From: Flavobacterium sp. CECT 9288
GTDB taxonomy: Bacteria > Bacteroidota > Bacteroidia > Flavobacteriales > Flavobacteriaceae
DNA: 64,000 bases
Assembly (NCBI RefSeq): GCF_918731615.1
Contig: NZ_OU957226.1
Location: 248,001 to 312,000 of the forward strand
Direction of reading: 5' to 3'
Part shown: in pieces, positions 8,070-16,677 of the stretch
Numbering within the stretch: the stretch's first letter is position 1
How the letters are laid out: each line of letters starts with the position of its first letter
The notes under the pieces: model-generated
Seen by the model: only the letters and a program-made list of their open reading frames with translations
What the model was told of the DNA's origin: nothing
The model's database searches: none
Made by a program: the position numbers and the translations under genes

Positions 8070-9353
8070 TTAGTTTTTGTAAATTTTACCGTCTTTCATT
8101 ACAAAAACTATTTTTTCAAGTGTTTTTATTGTTGTAATAGGACTTTCGTCAACAGCAATGATATCTGCAAGAAAATTTTCTTTTATTTGACCTACAGTAT
8201 CAGCTATTCCTAATAAGAATGCATTTGTAATTGTGGCTGCTTGTATTGTTTCTAGCGCGGGCATTCCTGCTTCTACCATATAACCAAATTCTTTTGCATT
8301 ATTTCCGTGAGTAAAAACACCTGCATCAGTGCCAAAGGCAATTTTTACGCCCTTTTTATATGCTTTTGCAAAAGTTGCTTTCAGTTGTGGACCTACTTCT
8401 CTTGCTTTTGGGACTACAATTTCAGGATAGTATCCATTCACTTCTGCGTTTTTCTCTACTTCTTTACCTGCAGTTAGGGTAGGGACAAGGTAGGTATCGT
8501 ATTTTTTCATCAACTCCATGGTTTCCTCACTCATAAAAGTACCGTGTTCAATGGTTTTTATTCCGCCAATGATTGCTCTTTGCATACCTTCGTCACCATG
8601 AGCATGTGCAGCAGTGAGCATGTTGTAATCCTTAGCTGTTGATGTTATTGCTTTTATTTCTTCTAAAGTAAATTGAGGATTTTTTCCGCTTTTTGCCACG
8701 CTTAATACACCGCCAGTTGCAGTTATTTTAATTACATCGGCACCTTCTTTATAACGTTCTCTTACTGCTTTTACGGCCTCTTCGGGTGAGTTGATTACTC
8801 CTTCATGTGGTCCAGGATCACCTACAAGCTTATGATTACTACCGTTTGTTGGGTCAGCATGACCGCCAGTGGTAGCTATAGATTTACCTGCAGTAAAAAT
8901 ACGTGGTCCTTTTACAATTCCTTTATTAATAGCGTTTCTAATAGATATATTTACCCCAGTTCCGCCTAAGTCTCGTACTGTTGTAAACCCTGAAAGTAAG
9001 GTTACCTCGGCACAACGAACAGCTTGAAAAGCAATGTCTGCTTCGTTTTCCAGATACTTAGACATGTAGCTTTTAGTATCGTGTTCGCCCTCTATATGAA
9101 CGTGAAGGTCAATTAAGCCTGGTAAAACGTACTTTTTCTTAAGGTCTATTTCGATATCATTTGGTTGAGATTTCGATACAAAACCTTCTTGGATTTTTAC
9201 GATTTTATTTTTGGAAACAATTACGGTGTGGTTTACCAGTTCTTTTCCAGTTAAGGTATTTAATATTTTTCCGCAATGCAAATAGATGTCTTGGCAAAAA
9301 GCATCAGTACTGCATCCTAATACAAGTAGGAGTAAGGCAAGTTTTGTTTTCAT
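8070..9353 (-). CDS. Exported metal-dependent amidohydrolase
   Basis: A TIM-barrel hydrolase of the amidohydrolase superfamily, close to the imidazolonepropionase/prolidase-like group; substrate unknown. The start at ATG 9353 gives a signal peptide (MKTKLALLLLVLGCSTDAF) followed by CQ; the VLGC could also be read as a weak lipobox. Metal-binding signatures are all visible: HVHIEG after GLIDL, a carboxylated-lysine candidate in GADVIKITATGG, HAHGDEG, EHGTFMSEE and GTDAGVF. Periplasmic amidohydrolases of this type often act on cyclic dipeptides or Xaa-Pro peptides, but that is not shown here. It is 18 bases upstream of thyA. Confidence 0.82.
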   Translation of the reverse strand: MKTKLALLLLVLGCSTDAFCQDIYLHCGKILNTLTGKELVNHTVIVSKNKIVKIQEGFVSKSQPNDIEIDLKKKYVLPGLIDLHVHIEGEHDTKSYMSKYLENEADIAFQAVRCAEVTLLSGFTTVRDLGGTGVNISIRNAINKGIVKGPRIFTAGKSIATTGGHADPTNGSNHKLVGDPGPHEGVINSPEEAVKAVRERYKEGADVIKITATGGVLSVAKSGKNPQFTLEEIKAITSTAKDYNMLTAAHAHGDEGMQRAIIGGIKTIEHGTFMSEETMELMKKYDTYLVPTLTAGKEVEKNAEVNGYYPEIVVPKAREVGPQLKATFAKAYKKGVKIAFGTDAGVFTHGNNAKEFGYMVEAGMPALETIQAATITNAFLLGIADTVGQIKENFLADIIAVDESPITTIKTLEKIVFVMKDGKIYKN

Positions 9354-9475
9354 AGTTTGATTTATAGGTAATTGCAATCAAATATAGGATTTAATAAAAC
9401 AGTTTTCAAATAAATGTTGTACTGTTTTAGTATTGCCAATTCTAAATAATTAGTATCCTTTATGAATTTCTTGTG

Positions 9476-10099
9476 TTATCTTTTTGAAATTTCATCACGT
9501 ATTTTTGCCGCTTTTTCATAATCTTCGTTTGTTACAGCTTGATCTAATAAATCATGGAGCTCTGGCAAAGTGTGCTTAGAATAGGTGTTTCCTGCTTGAT
9601 TTGATTCGTCTTCATGACCAAAAGTTTCTGGATTTGATAATACATCATCTAGGTCTTGATTGTCTTTGTTAGGATCAAGAGGATTTGTTTTTAGGAAAAT
9701 TCCAGCTTTGTCTAGTATGTTTTTATAGGTAAAAATAGGAGCTTTAAAACGCAGAGCCAGTGCTATAGCATCTGAAGTTCGAGCGTCAATGATCTCCTCA
9801 ATTTTGTCTCTTTCACAAATGATACTAGAGTAGAAAACACCATCTACTAGTTTGTGAATGATAACTTGTTTTACTACAATATCAAAGCGTTCTGCAAAAT
9901 TTTTAAATAAATCATGAGTCAAAGGACGTGGTGGTTTTATTTCTTTTTCTAATGCAATGGCAATTGATTGGGCTTCAAAAGCACCAATTACAATGGGTAG
10001 TTTTCTTTCGCCGTCAACCTCGTTTAAGATTAAAGCGTAGGCTCCGTTTTGAGTTTGACTGTATGAAATTCCTTTTATAGATAGTTTAACTAAGCTCAT
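9476..10099 (-). CDS. Bifunctional nuclease family protein with UVR motif
   Basis: Cytoplasmic protein of the BFN (DUF151) family, named for nuclease activity reported in some homologues. ATG 10099 (MSLVKLSIKGISYSQTQNGAYALIL) is the natural start; a frame opening at 10123 adds eight unlikely residues. The BFN domain covers about residues 1-135 (RKLPIVIGAFEAQSIAIALE, RPLTHDLF, ARTSDAIALALRFKAPI). A UvrB/UvrC-type motif ends the protein (LLDQAVTNEDYEKAAKIRDEI). BFN followed by UVR is the usual layout in Bacteroidota, where the gene commonly sits beside etf genes, as here. 207 residues. Confidence 0.85.
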   Translation of the reverse strand: MSLVKLSIKGISYSQTQNGAYALILNEVDGERKLPIVIGAFEAQSIAIALEKEIKPPRPLTHDLFKNFAERFDIVVKQVIIHKLVDGVFYSSIICERDKIEEIIDARTSDAIALALRFKAPIFTYKNILDKAGIFLKTNPLDPNKDNQDLDDVLSNPETFGHEDESNQAGNTYSKHTLPELHDLLDQAVTNEDYEKAAKIRDEISKR

Positions 10100-10159
10100 A
10101 ATTGTGTTGATGGAAAAGTACAAAGTACTTTTTTTTAATTAAAAGTAACTAGTATTTCC

Positions 10160-10220
10160 TGTAAAAAGAAATGCTACTTAAAAGCAAAGATACAAATATC
10201 TTGATTTAAGTAGCATTTAA
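10160..10220 (-). terminator. Terminator of the etfBA operon
   Basis: Read on the minus strand, AAATGCTACTTAAA pairs with TTTAAGTAGCATTT (14 bp), with an inner AAGATA/TATCTT stem, and is followed by TCTTTTT. It lies 28 bases after the etfA stop. Confidence 0.75.
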
Positions 10221-10247
10221 AATGTTGTAATGATTTCTTTTTCCTTA

Positions 10248-11213
10248 CTAGTTTTGTGCTTTAAAGGCTTTGAATTTTTCAATTAATTGAGGCACAATTT
10301 CAAATGCATCACCAACAATTCCGTAATCAGCAACTTTAAAGAAAGGCGCTTCTGGATCACTGTTGATAACTACTTTAACTTTAGAAGAGTTGATTCCGGC
10401 AATATGCTGTATAGCACCTGAAATTCCAATAGCAATATACAAGTTAGTGGCTACCGGTTTTCCTGTTTGTCCTACGTGCTCTCCGTGAGGTCTCCATCCT
10501 AAATCAGAAACTGGTTTAGAACAAGCTGTTGCTGCTCCTAACGTTGTTGCTAGTTCTTCGATCATTCCCCAGTTCTCTGGACCTTTAAGTCCACGTCCTG
10601 CTGAAACTACAATGTCAGCATCAGCTATAGAAACTTTTCCAGAACCTTTTTCAACAGATTCTACTTTAACTCCAAAATCATTTTCACCGATTGTTGGGTT
10701 GAAGTCTACTTCGGTTGCTGAAACAGCATTTTCAAAAATTCCGTATGAATTTTTGGCTAAGCCTAAAATTTTAACGTCAGTATCTATTTGAGTAATGTTG
10801 AAAGCTTTATTTGAAAAAGCCGTTCTTTTTACTTGAAAAGGGCTTGTAGAAACTGGTAAACCTACCACGTTTGATGCAAATCCAGCCTCAAGTGCAACTG
10901 CAACTAGTGATGATAAGTAAATACTATCTGTAGTGCTAGATAATAAAACTAGTTTTGAACCTTCTTGTTGTGCAGCTTGCTTAATAACATCAGCATAAGC
11001 TTTTGCAGTAAAACCAGATAATTTATCATTGTTTACATTAAGAACTTTGTCTACACCGTATTTAGCTAATTCAGATACATCACTTGCATTAACAGTTACG
11101 GCAGTTACTGTTGTTCCTAGCGTTTCAGCTACTTTTTTTGCGTAAGAAGCTAGTTCGAATGCTACTTTTTTGAATTTTCCTTCTGCGTATTCCGCGTATA
11201 TTAATATTGACAT
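10248..11213 (-). CDS. etfA: Electron transfer flavoprotein alpha subunit
   Basis: Alpha (FixB) subunit of the soluble ETF heterodimer, which carries FAD and takes electrons from acyl-CoA and related dehydrogenases. The 321 residues match the family. The C-terminal FAD domain is clear: VSAGRGLKGPENWG (residues 203-216), RPHGEHVGQTGKPVATNLYI (partly 241-260) and GISGAIQHIAGINSSKVKVVIN with the later DPEAPFFKVADYGIVGD. It follows etfB after a 101-base spacer made of GTC/GAC inverted repeats. Confidence 0.95.
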   Translation of the reverse strand: MSILIYAEYAEGKFKKVAFELASYAKKVAETLGTTVTAVTVNASDVSELAKYGVDKVLNVNNDKLSGFTAKAYADVIKQAAQQEGSKLVLLSSTTDSIYLSSLVAVALEAGFASNVVGLPVSTSPFQVKRTAFSNKAFNITQIDTDVKILGLAKNSYGIFENAVSATEVDFNPTIGENDFGVKVESVEKGSGKVSIADADIVVSAGRGLKGPENWGMIEELATTLGAATACSKPVSDLGWRPHGEHVGQTGKPVATNLYIAIGISGAIQHIAGINSSKVKVVINSDPEAPFFKVADYGIVGDAFEIVPQLIEKFKAFKAQN

Positions 11214-11314
11214 AATTTTTAATTTTAGTCTTAAAGTTTTAAAGTCTAAAGTCCGAAAGGGAAATTATTATCAACTTCTTTCCTTTCGACTTTCGACATT
11301 CGACTTTATGACAG
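11214..11314. repeat. Inverted AAAGTC spacer between etfB and etfA
   Basis: On the minus strand the spacer starts AAAGTCGAATGTCGAAAGTCGAAAGG and ends GGACTTTAGACTTTAAAAC..., so short AAAGTC-type units face GACTTT units and can fold into one imperfect hairpin. The same kind of spacer precedes metF at 55020. It ends just before the etfA ATG. Confidence 0.6.
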
Positions 11315-12061
11315 TTAGATTACTTTTGCTTCGTTGTGTAATAAGTTAATTAACTCATCTAAATTATCTGCAGATACCAGTTTCACAGCTGATTTAGGTG
11401 CAGGTTTTTCAAACTTAACTGCTTTTGTGTTTAATGTAGCGTCAACTGGCTCTAGGATAGTTAAAGCTTTTGTTCTTGCAGTCATAATTCCTCTCATGTT
11501 TGGAATACGCAAGTCTTTTTCTTCTACAAGTCCTTTTTGTCCACCAATGATTAATGGTAAAGTAGTGGCAACAGTTTCTTTTCCACCATCAATTTCACGT
11601 ACTGCTTTTACAGTAGTTCCATCAACTGTTAAGTTAGTACAAGAGTTAAGGAAATTATAACCTAAAATTCCAGCGATCATTCCTGGTACCATTCCACCAT
11701 TATAATCTAATGATTCTTTACCTGCGATAACAATATCGTATCCTCCGTTTTTGATTACTTCTGCTAATTGTTTAGCTACAAAAAATCCGTCAGTAGGCGT
11801 TGCGTTAACACGAATAGCTTCGTTAGCACCAATTGCTAAAGCTTTTCTTAAAGTAGGTTCTGTGTCGGGACCTCCTACATTTACTACGGTTACAGTAGCG
11901 CCTTGTTGCTCTTGAAACCAGATAGCACGTGTTAGACCAAATTCGTCATTTGGGTTAATTACATATTGAACACCGTTTGTGTCAAACTCTGAATCTCCGT
12001 TTACAAAGTTAATTTTTGATGTAGTATCAGGAACGTGACTGATGCAAACTAATATTTTCAT
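11315..12061 (-). CDS. etfB: Electron transfer flavoprotein beta subunit
   Basis: Beta (FixA) subunit of ETF, binding AMP structurally and docking the dehydrogenase partner. The 248 residues open MKILVCISHVPDTTSKINF and carry the ETF-beta features GANEAIRV (conserved loop), AGKESLDYNGGMVPGMIAGILG (113-134) and the recognition-loop region EKDLRIPNMRGIMTARTK (181-198). An exact TAnnTTTG box (TAAATTTG) lies 34 bases upstream on the minus strand. etfB-etfA make an operon. Confidence 0.95.
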   Translation of the reverse strand: MKILVCISHVPDTTSKINFVNGDSEFDTNGVQYVINPNDEFGLTRAIWFQEQQGATVTVVNVGGPDTEPTLRKALAIGANEAIRVNATPTDGFFVAKQLAEVIKNGGYDIVIAGKESLDYNGGMVPGMIAGILGYNFLNSCTNLTVDGTTVKAVREIDGGKETVATTLPLIIGGQKGLVEEKDLRIPNMRGIMTARTKALTILEPVDATLNTKAVKFEKPAPKSAVKLVSADNLDELINLLHNEAKVI

Positions 12062-12094
12062 ACCTATATTTTTAATTATTCTTAATTTCTTTTA

Positions 12095-12102
12095 CAAATT
12101 TA
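12095..12102 (-). promoter_or_regulatory. Candidate -7 element of etfB
   Basis: Reads TAAATTTG on the minus strand, an exact TAnnTTTG match, 33 bases before the etfB ATG. No clear TTG -33 is visible at the usual distance. Confidence 0.4.
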
Positions 12103-12165
12103 AAATATTAATTTGAATAATATACTATGCGTGCATAATATTTTTTTAAAATTACAACGTTTTCG

Positions 12166-12243
12166 TAGCCCGGATAGTAGCGGCATCCTTCCTGTGCTGC
12201 CTTTAGGCACAGGAAGATACAGCGTAGAGCCGGAAAAAGCTCC
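12166..12243 (+). repeat. Structured intergenic repeat, copy A
   Basis: Family core GATAGTAGCGGCATCCTT ... AAGATACAGCG ... AGCC. An outer stem CCGG/CCGG with flanking AGC/GCT encloses an inner 10-bp hairpin (CTTCCTGTGC with GCACAGGAAG). Other copies are at 15915, 50188 and 60982, with a divergent relative at 52121. It fills the divergent etfB/pdhB gap. Function unknown; it may match a published Bacteroidota structured-RNA motif such as Flavo-1, which I could not test. Confidence 0.7.
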
Positions 12244-12311
12244 TAAAAATCATGCGTGTAAATCCTGAATTAATTTAGTATGTTTTATGCTTTTAAGTGA
12301 TTTAAAATATT

Positions 12312-12319
12312 TATTTTTG
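12312..12319 (+). promoter_or_regulatory. Candidate -7 element of pdhB
   Basis: TATTTTTG, an exact TAnnTTTG match, 33 bases before the pdhB ATG. The -33 region is only T-rich (GCTTTTAAG). Confidence 0.4.
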
Positions 12320-12352
12320 CTTTTCGAAAATTAGACACATACAACATATAAT

Positions 12353-13330
12353 ATGAGAACGATACAATTTAGAGAGGCTATTTGCGAAGCGATGAGTGAA
12401 GAAATGCGTCGCGATGAGTCCATATACTTAATGGGTGAAGAAGTAGCTGAATACAATGGTGCTTACAAGGCATCAAAAGGGATGCTTGCAGAGTTTGGTG
12501 AAAAAAGAGTGATTGATACTCCTATTGCAGAGCTGGGTTTTTCAGGTATTGCAGTGGGATCAGCAATGAATGGTTGTAGACCAATTGTAGAATATATGAC
12601 TTTCAACTTTTGCTTGGTTGGGGTTGATCAAATTATTAATAACGCTGCAAAAATGCGTCAAATGAGTGGTGGCCAATTTAATGTGCCAATTGTTTTTCGT
12701 GGGCCAACAGCTTCTGCCGGGCAATTAGGTGCAACGCACTCTCAGGCATTAGAAAACTGGTTTGCCAATACGCCGGGTCTTAAAGTTGTAGTTCCATCTA
12801 CAGTTTATGATGCGAAGGGATTATTAAAAGCAGCTATTCGTGATAACGATCCTGTTATTTTCATGGAATCTGAGCAAATGTATGGTGATAAAGGTGAAGT
12901 GCCAGATGGTGAATATGTAATTCCGTTGGGAGTTGCTGATATTAAAAGAGAAGGTACTGATGTAACAATTGTATCTTTTGGTAAAATTATCAAAGAGGCT
13001 CATATTGCTGCTGACGAATTAGCTAAAGAAGGTATCTCTTGTGAAATTATTGATTTAAGAACAGTACGTCCGATGGATTACGAAACGATTTTGACTTCGG
13101 TTAAAAAAACGAATCGTTTAGTAGTACTTGAAGAGGCTTGGCCTTTTGCAAGTGTAGCATCGGAGATTACATATATTGTTCAAGAGCGTGCTTTTGATTT
13201 CTTAGACGCACCTATTCAACGTATCACAACGGCTGATACTCCTGCGCCTTACTCTCCGGTTTTATTAAAAGAATGGTTGCCTAATGCTGGTGACGTTGTA
13301 AAAGCGGTAAAGAAAGTAATGTATAAATAA
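12353..13330 (+). CDS. pdhB: Pyruvate dehydrogenase E1 component, beta subunit
   Basis: Beta subunit of the heterotetrameric E1 that decarboxylates pyruvate with thiamine diphosphate. The 325 residues are typical. Conserved pieces are MGEEVAEYNGAYKASKGML (25-43, with the Glu that contacts the thiamine ring), VIDTPIAELGFSGIAVGSAMNG (partly 53-74), FRGPTASAGQLGATHSQALENWF, and the transketolase C-terminal EEAWPFASVASEI. Pyruvate is the likely substrate, though branched-chain E1 beta subunits look similar. The alpha subunit is not adjacent; downstream is a strong terminator, so it is transcribed alone. Confidence 0.88.
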   Translation: MRTIQFREAICEAMSEEMRRDESIYLMGEEVAEYNGAYKASKGMLAEFGEKRVIDTPIAELGFSGIAVGSAMNGCRPIVEYMTFNFCLVGVDQIINNAAKMRQMSGGQFNVPIVFRGPTASAGQLGATHSQALENWFANTPGLKVVVPSTVYDAKGLLKAAIRDNDPVIFMESEQMYGDKGEVPDGEYVIPLGVADIKREGTDVTIVSFGKIIKEAHIAADELAKEGISCEIIDLRTVRPMDYETILTSVKKTNRLVVLEEAWPFASVASEITYIVQERAFDFLDAPIQRITTADTPAPYSPVLLKEWLPNAGDVVKAVKKVMYK

Positions 13331-13385
13331 AATTAAAATACAACTCTTGTTGATGGAGTTTGTATTTGTGATTTTTAACCTTAAT

Positions 13386-13420
13386 AACTTCATCAATGGT
13401 TTCTATTGATGAAGTTTTTT
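13386..13420 (+). terminator. Terminator of pdhB, close to the next start codon
   Basis: A perfect 12-bp stem AACTTCATCAAT / ATTGATGAAGTT with a 7-base loop, followed by T-rich sequence. It ends 9-13 bases before the ATG of the DUF5686 gene, so it could also sit in that gene's leader. Confidence 0.85.
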
Positions 13421-13428
13421 TATTTGTT

Positions 13429-15915
13429 ATGAAAAAGTATCTTTTGATTTTGACTTTGTTTTTTTGTGGTGTATTCCATACCGTATTGGCGCAAACCAAA
13501 ATAAGCGGTATTGTAGTAGACAAACAAAACCAGCCGATTCCGTTTGCCAATGTGGTTTTTAAAGGATCAAGTGAAGGAATTGTTACGAATGAAGATGGGA
13601 ATTTTTATTTGGAATCCCAAAAAACGTATACCGTGGTGTTGGTTTCCTCAGTAGGTTTTTCGGAAAGAGAAATTACCTTAGAAAAAGCAGTTAACTATAA
13701 TTTTAAAATCACGCTTAATGAAGCCGAAAGTTTAAATGAAGTAGTCGTTTTTGCAGGTAAAACTTCAAAGAAAAACAATCCTGCACTGGATATTTTGAGA
13801 AAAATTTGGGAACGAAAACGTAAAAACGGTTTGTACCAGTTTGATCAATACCAAATGGAAAAATACGAAAAAATAGAATTTGACATGAACTCCATTGACA
13901 GTGCTTTCATGAAAAATAAAATTTTTAAGGGCATGGAGTTTATCTTCAATCAAATGGATACATCAAGAGTTACGGGTAAAACGTACTTGCCTATTTTTAT
14001 TAATGAATCTCTTAATGATGTTTACGGAGATAATGTTTTAAAGAAAGTAAAAGATAAAATTAAAGCCAGTAAAACATCTGGATTTAATGGAAATCAGCAA
14101 ATATTAGCTTTTGTCAAAGATTTATATTCGGATTATAATATTTACAACAATCACTTAACTTTTTTTGATAAGAGTTTTACGAGCCCATTGTCTAAAACAG
14201 GAATTGATGTCTACAATTATGTACTGCGTGATAGTGCCTATATTGATAAAAAATGGTGCTATAATATTGTTTTTTATCCAAGAAGAAAAAACGAATTGAC
14301 TTTTAAAGGAGATTTTTGGGTCAATGATTCTACTTATGCTATCAAGAAAATTAATATGGCAGTGACTAAAAGTGCTAATATTAACTGGGTAAAAGACATT
14401 TATATTGAACAAGAATTTGAGGTAGTTAGTGACTCCGTTTTTTTATTGACAAAGGATTATTTAATGTCTGACTTTGCCTTGAATAAAAAAGAAGATTCAA
14501 AAGGAGTTTATGGAAAACGAACGACTTATTTTAGAAATCATCAGTTCAACAAACCCTTACCGGCATCTTTTTACAAAGACGAAGTCAATTATATGGATGA
14601 TGAAGTCTATAACAAATCAGAAGAATATTGGGACGACAACCGATTTGAGAATTTAAGCAAAGATGAGTTAGGGGTGTATAAAATGTTAGATACCCTACAA
14701 ACAGTCAATAAATTCAAACGCTTGTACAACCTTGTTTCTATACTTGGTAGTGGCTATGTTGAGTTTAAAAATTTTGATTTTGGTCCTGTTTTTTCATCCT
14801 TTGGATTCAATGAAGTTGAAGGAATACGATTGCGTGCTGGTGGTAGAACGTATTTTGGACCTAATGATCCTTGGCGACTTCAAGCTTATACAGCGTATGG
14901 TTTTGATGATAATAAATTTAAATACGGCGTTTCGGGAAAATGGATGGTTGATAAAAAAAATAGAATCATTATTTCAGGAGGAAACAGGCGTGACATTGAG
15001 CAAATAGGCGCGAGCTTAACCACAACCAATGATGTTTTGGGACGTAGTTTTGCTTCGTCAGCTGTTTTTTCATCCGGAAGTAATGGGAAGCTGACTAACA
15101 TTAACTTGACCAATATTGCACTAGAGATAGAACCTATTAAAAACGTAGTCATTCAAGCTGGGGTTTCATATCGTACTCTTGAGTCGGCATCTTCTACTTT
15201 TAGTTTGGATTATTTTACAGATAGTGCAAATCAGGTGACCAAAAGTGATGTAAAACAATCTGAAGCCAACCTTCAAATTGAGTTTTCTCCAAAACGTAAA
15301 ACAATTGGTTTTGGCGTAGAGCGCAGTATTGTAGATAGTCCCTATAGCCGCTTCTTTGTCAATTATAGTCATGGTTTCAAGGGACTTTTGGATAGTGATT
15401 TTAAATATGATAAGTTGCAATTGTATTACAAGCAGCCTATCATTATTGGTCCACTAGGAAGAACAAATTTAATCATGGAAGTAGGGAAGACTTTTGGAGA
15501 AATTCCGCTTGGTTTGTTGAGCGTAATTCCAGGAAATCAAACGTATTTTACTATCGAAAACACTTTTAGCAATCTTAATTTCTACGAGTTCGTTTCAGAT
15601 GAGTACATAACCTTACAATGGAATCACAACTTTAATGGGCGCATTTTTTCTAGAATTCCGTTCATGCGCAAACTCAATTGGAGAGAAATTATAGCAGTGC
15701 GCGGCGTATACGGTTCTGTTACTGATGGTAATAGAGCAATAAATGCATCTGGCTTGGTTTACAATGCGCCAGAAAGAGGCTACTGGGAATACAGCGCTGG
15801 TATTGGAAATATATTTAAAGTATTCCGTATTGATTTTGCTTGGAGAGGTAATTATCTCAACACGCCAGGGGCCAATAATTTTACGGTAAAAGGCTCTTTT
15901 GGATTTAATTTCTAG
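13429..15915 (+). CDS. DUF5686 protein with CarboxypepD-reg-like domain
   Basis: Large predicted outer-membrane protein of unknown function. The start at ATG 13429 gives a signal peptide (MKKYLLILTLFFCGVFHTVLAQ); an earlier in-frame ATG at 13396 lies inside the pdhB terminator stem and is rejected. 828 residues: a CarboxypepD-reg-like beta domain (KISGIVVDKQNQPIPFANVVF, then ITLNEAESLNEVVVFA), then the DUF5686 region with beta strands predicted to form a barrel, ending in the aromatic strand VKGSFGFNF. This domain pair occurs widely in Bacteroidota. A structured repeat starts at the stop codon. Confidence 0.82.
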   Translation: MKKYLLILTLFFCGVFHTVLAQTKISGIVVDKQNQPIPFANVVFKGSSEGIVTNEDGNFYLESQKTYTVVLVSSVGFSEREITLEKAVNYNFKITLNEAESLNEVVVFAGKTSKKNNPALDILRKIWERKRKNGLYQFDQYQMEKYEKIEFDMNSIDSAFMKNKIFKGMEFIFNQMDTSRVTGKTYLPIFINESLNDVYGDNVLKKVKDKIKASKTSGFNGNQQILAFVKDLYSDYNIYNNHLTFFDKSFTSPLSKTGIDVYNYVLRDSAYIDKKWCYNIVFYPRRKNELTFKGDFWVNDSTYAIKKINMAVTKSANINWVKDIYIEQEFEVVSDSVFLLTKDYLMSDFALNKKEDSKGVYGKRTTYFRNHQFNKPLPASFYKDEVNYMDDEVYNKSEEYWDDNRFENLSKDELGVYKMLDTLQTVNKFKRLYNLVSILGSGYVEFKNFDFGPVFSSFGFNEVEGIRLRAGGRTYFGPNDPWRLQAYTAYGFDDNKFKYGVSGKWMVDKKNRIIISGGNRRDIEQIGASLTTTNDVLGRSFASSAVFSSGSNGKLTNINLTNIALEIEPIKNVVIQAGVSYRTLESASSTFSLDYFTDSANQVTKSDVKQSEANLQIEFSPKRKTIGFGVERSIVDSPYSRFFVNYSHGFKGLLDSDFKYDKLQLYYKQPIIIGPLGRTNLIMEVGKTFGEIPLGLLSVIPGNQTYFTIENTFSNLNFYEFVSDEYITLQWNHNFNGRIFSRIPFMRKLNWREIIAVRGVYGSVTDGNRAINASGLVYNAPERGYWEYSAGIGNIFKVFRIDFAWRGNYLNTPGANNFTVKGSFGFNF

Positions 15916-15956
15916 GAGCTATTCCGGCTATTCGTTACAATCTTTTATCCGGGCTA
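15915..15956 (-). repeat. Structured intergenic repeat, copy E (short)
   Basis: On the minus strand: AGCCCGGATAAAAGATTG ... CGAATAGCCGGAATAGCTCC. It keeps the outer AGC/GCT and CCGG/CCGG pairings of copy A but lacks the inner hairpin. Its last base overlaps the TAG stop codon of the DUF5686 gene. Confidence 0.6.
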
Positions 15957-15968
15957 AAAAATCAAATT

Positions 15969-16571
15969 ATGCAAGAAGCTATTGACTACCTTTTAGAAAA
16001 AGATGCCATTTTCAAGTCAATTATTGAAAATTATGGATTGCCAACTGTTCCCAAAAGACCACAAGGTTTTGAGACTTTGGTATTGTTAATTTTGGAACAA
16101 CAAGTTTCTATTGATTCGGCGAAAGCCACTTTTATGAAAATAAAAACTACTCTAAAAACGATGGCACCCGAAATTCTTCTTGATGTGTCTGATGTCGATT
16201 TTAGGAATCTTGGCGTAAGCCGACAAAAAACGTCTTATATCAAAGCTTTGGCGACAGCGCTATTAAATAAAGAACTTGATCTAGAAAGTTTACCAACTAA
16301 AACCGCTCAGGAAGTTCGGGAAGAACTCATCAAAATCAAAGGCATAGGAAACTGGACCATAGATATTTATTTAATGTTTTGCTTGCAAGCACCAGATGTT
16401 TTGCCAATTGGTGATATAGCAGTTGTCAATACGTTAAAAGAATTACTGGACATTTATGACAAGGAACTCATGTATGCACACGCACAGCAATGGAGTCCTT
16501 ATCGGTCCTATGCGACTTATTTATTGTGGCATCATTACTTGAAGAAACGAAATAGAACCATTACGTATTAA
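15969..16571 (+). CDS. DNA-3-methyladenine glycosylase 2 family (AlkA-like)
   Basis: Base-excision repair glycosylase of the helix-hairpin-helix GPD superfamily that removes alkylated purines. The 200-residue protein lacks the N-terminal TBP-like domain of E. coli AlkA and is of the compact type. Visible are LILEQQVSIDSAKATFMKI (41-59), the hairpin-helix-hairpin IKGIGNWTIDIYLMF (116-130) and the catalytic Asp in VLPIGDIAVVNT. No iron-sulfur cysteine cluster is present at the C-terminus, which argues against an endonuclease III or MutY type. Confidence 0.87.
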   Translation: MQEAIDYLLEKDAIFKSIIENYGLPTVPKRPQGFETLVLLILEQQVSIDSAKATFMKIKTTLKTMAPEILLDVSDVDFRNLGVSRQKTSYIKALATALLNKELDLESLPTKTAQEVREELIKIKGIGNWTIDIYLMFCLQAPDVLPIGDIAVVNTLKELLDIYDKELMYAHAQQWSPYRSYATYLLWHHYLKKRNRTITY

Positions 16572-16618
16572 AAGTAGGTTTTTTTTAAATTTATTGTAGA
16601 GATAACCTTTAATTTTCA

Positions 16619-16648
16619 TTGCAAAAACGTATCGTTTGATTACTTTTG
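16619..16648 (+). promoter_or_regulatory. Promoter of ppa
   Basis: TTG (16619-16621), 19 bases, then TACTTTTG (16641-16648): an exact match to the Bacteroidota consensus in both boxes and spacing. The ATG is 29 bases further. Confidence 0.75.
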
Positions 16649-16677
16649 CAGGATAATTATAGATAAGAAAAACTAAA

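Noticed and set aside
8070..9353. Amidohydrolase as a lipoprotein
   Set aside because: VLGC has Leu at the -2 position, which is uncommon in lipoboxes, and a normal signal-peptidase site follows; left open, not claimed.
13396..13428. Upstream in-frame ATG for the DUF5686 gene
   Set aside because: It lies within the pdhB terminator stem and puts eleven residues before a clear signal peptide; ATG 13429 is better.
13281..13550. 89-residue minus-strand frame across the pdhB/DUF5686 junction
   Set aside because: Overlaps two supported genes and the terminator; composition looks like a shadow.
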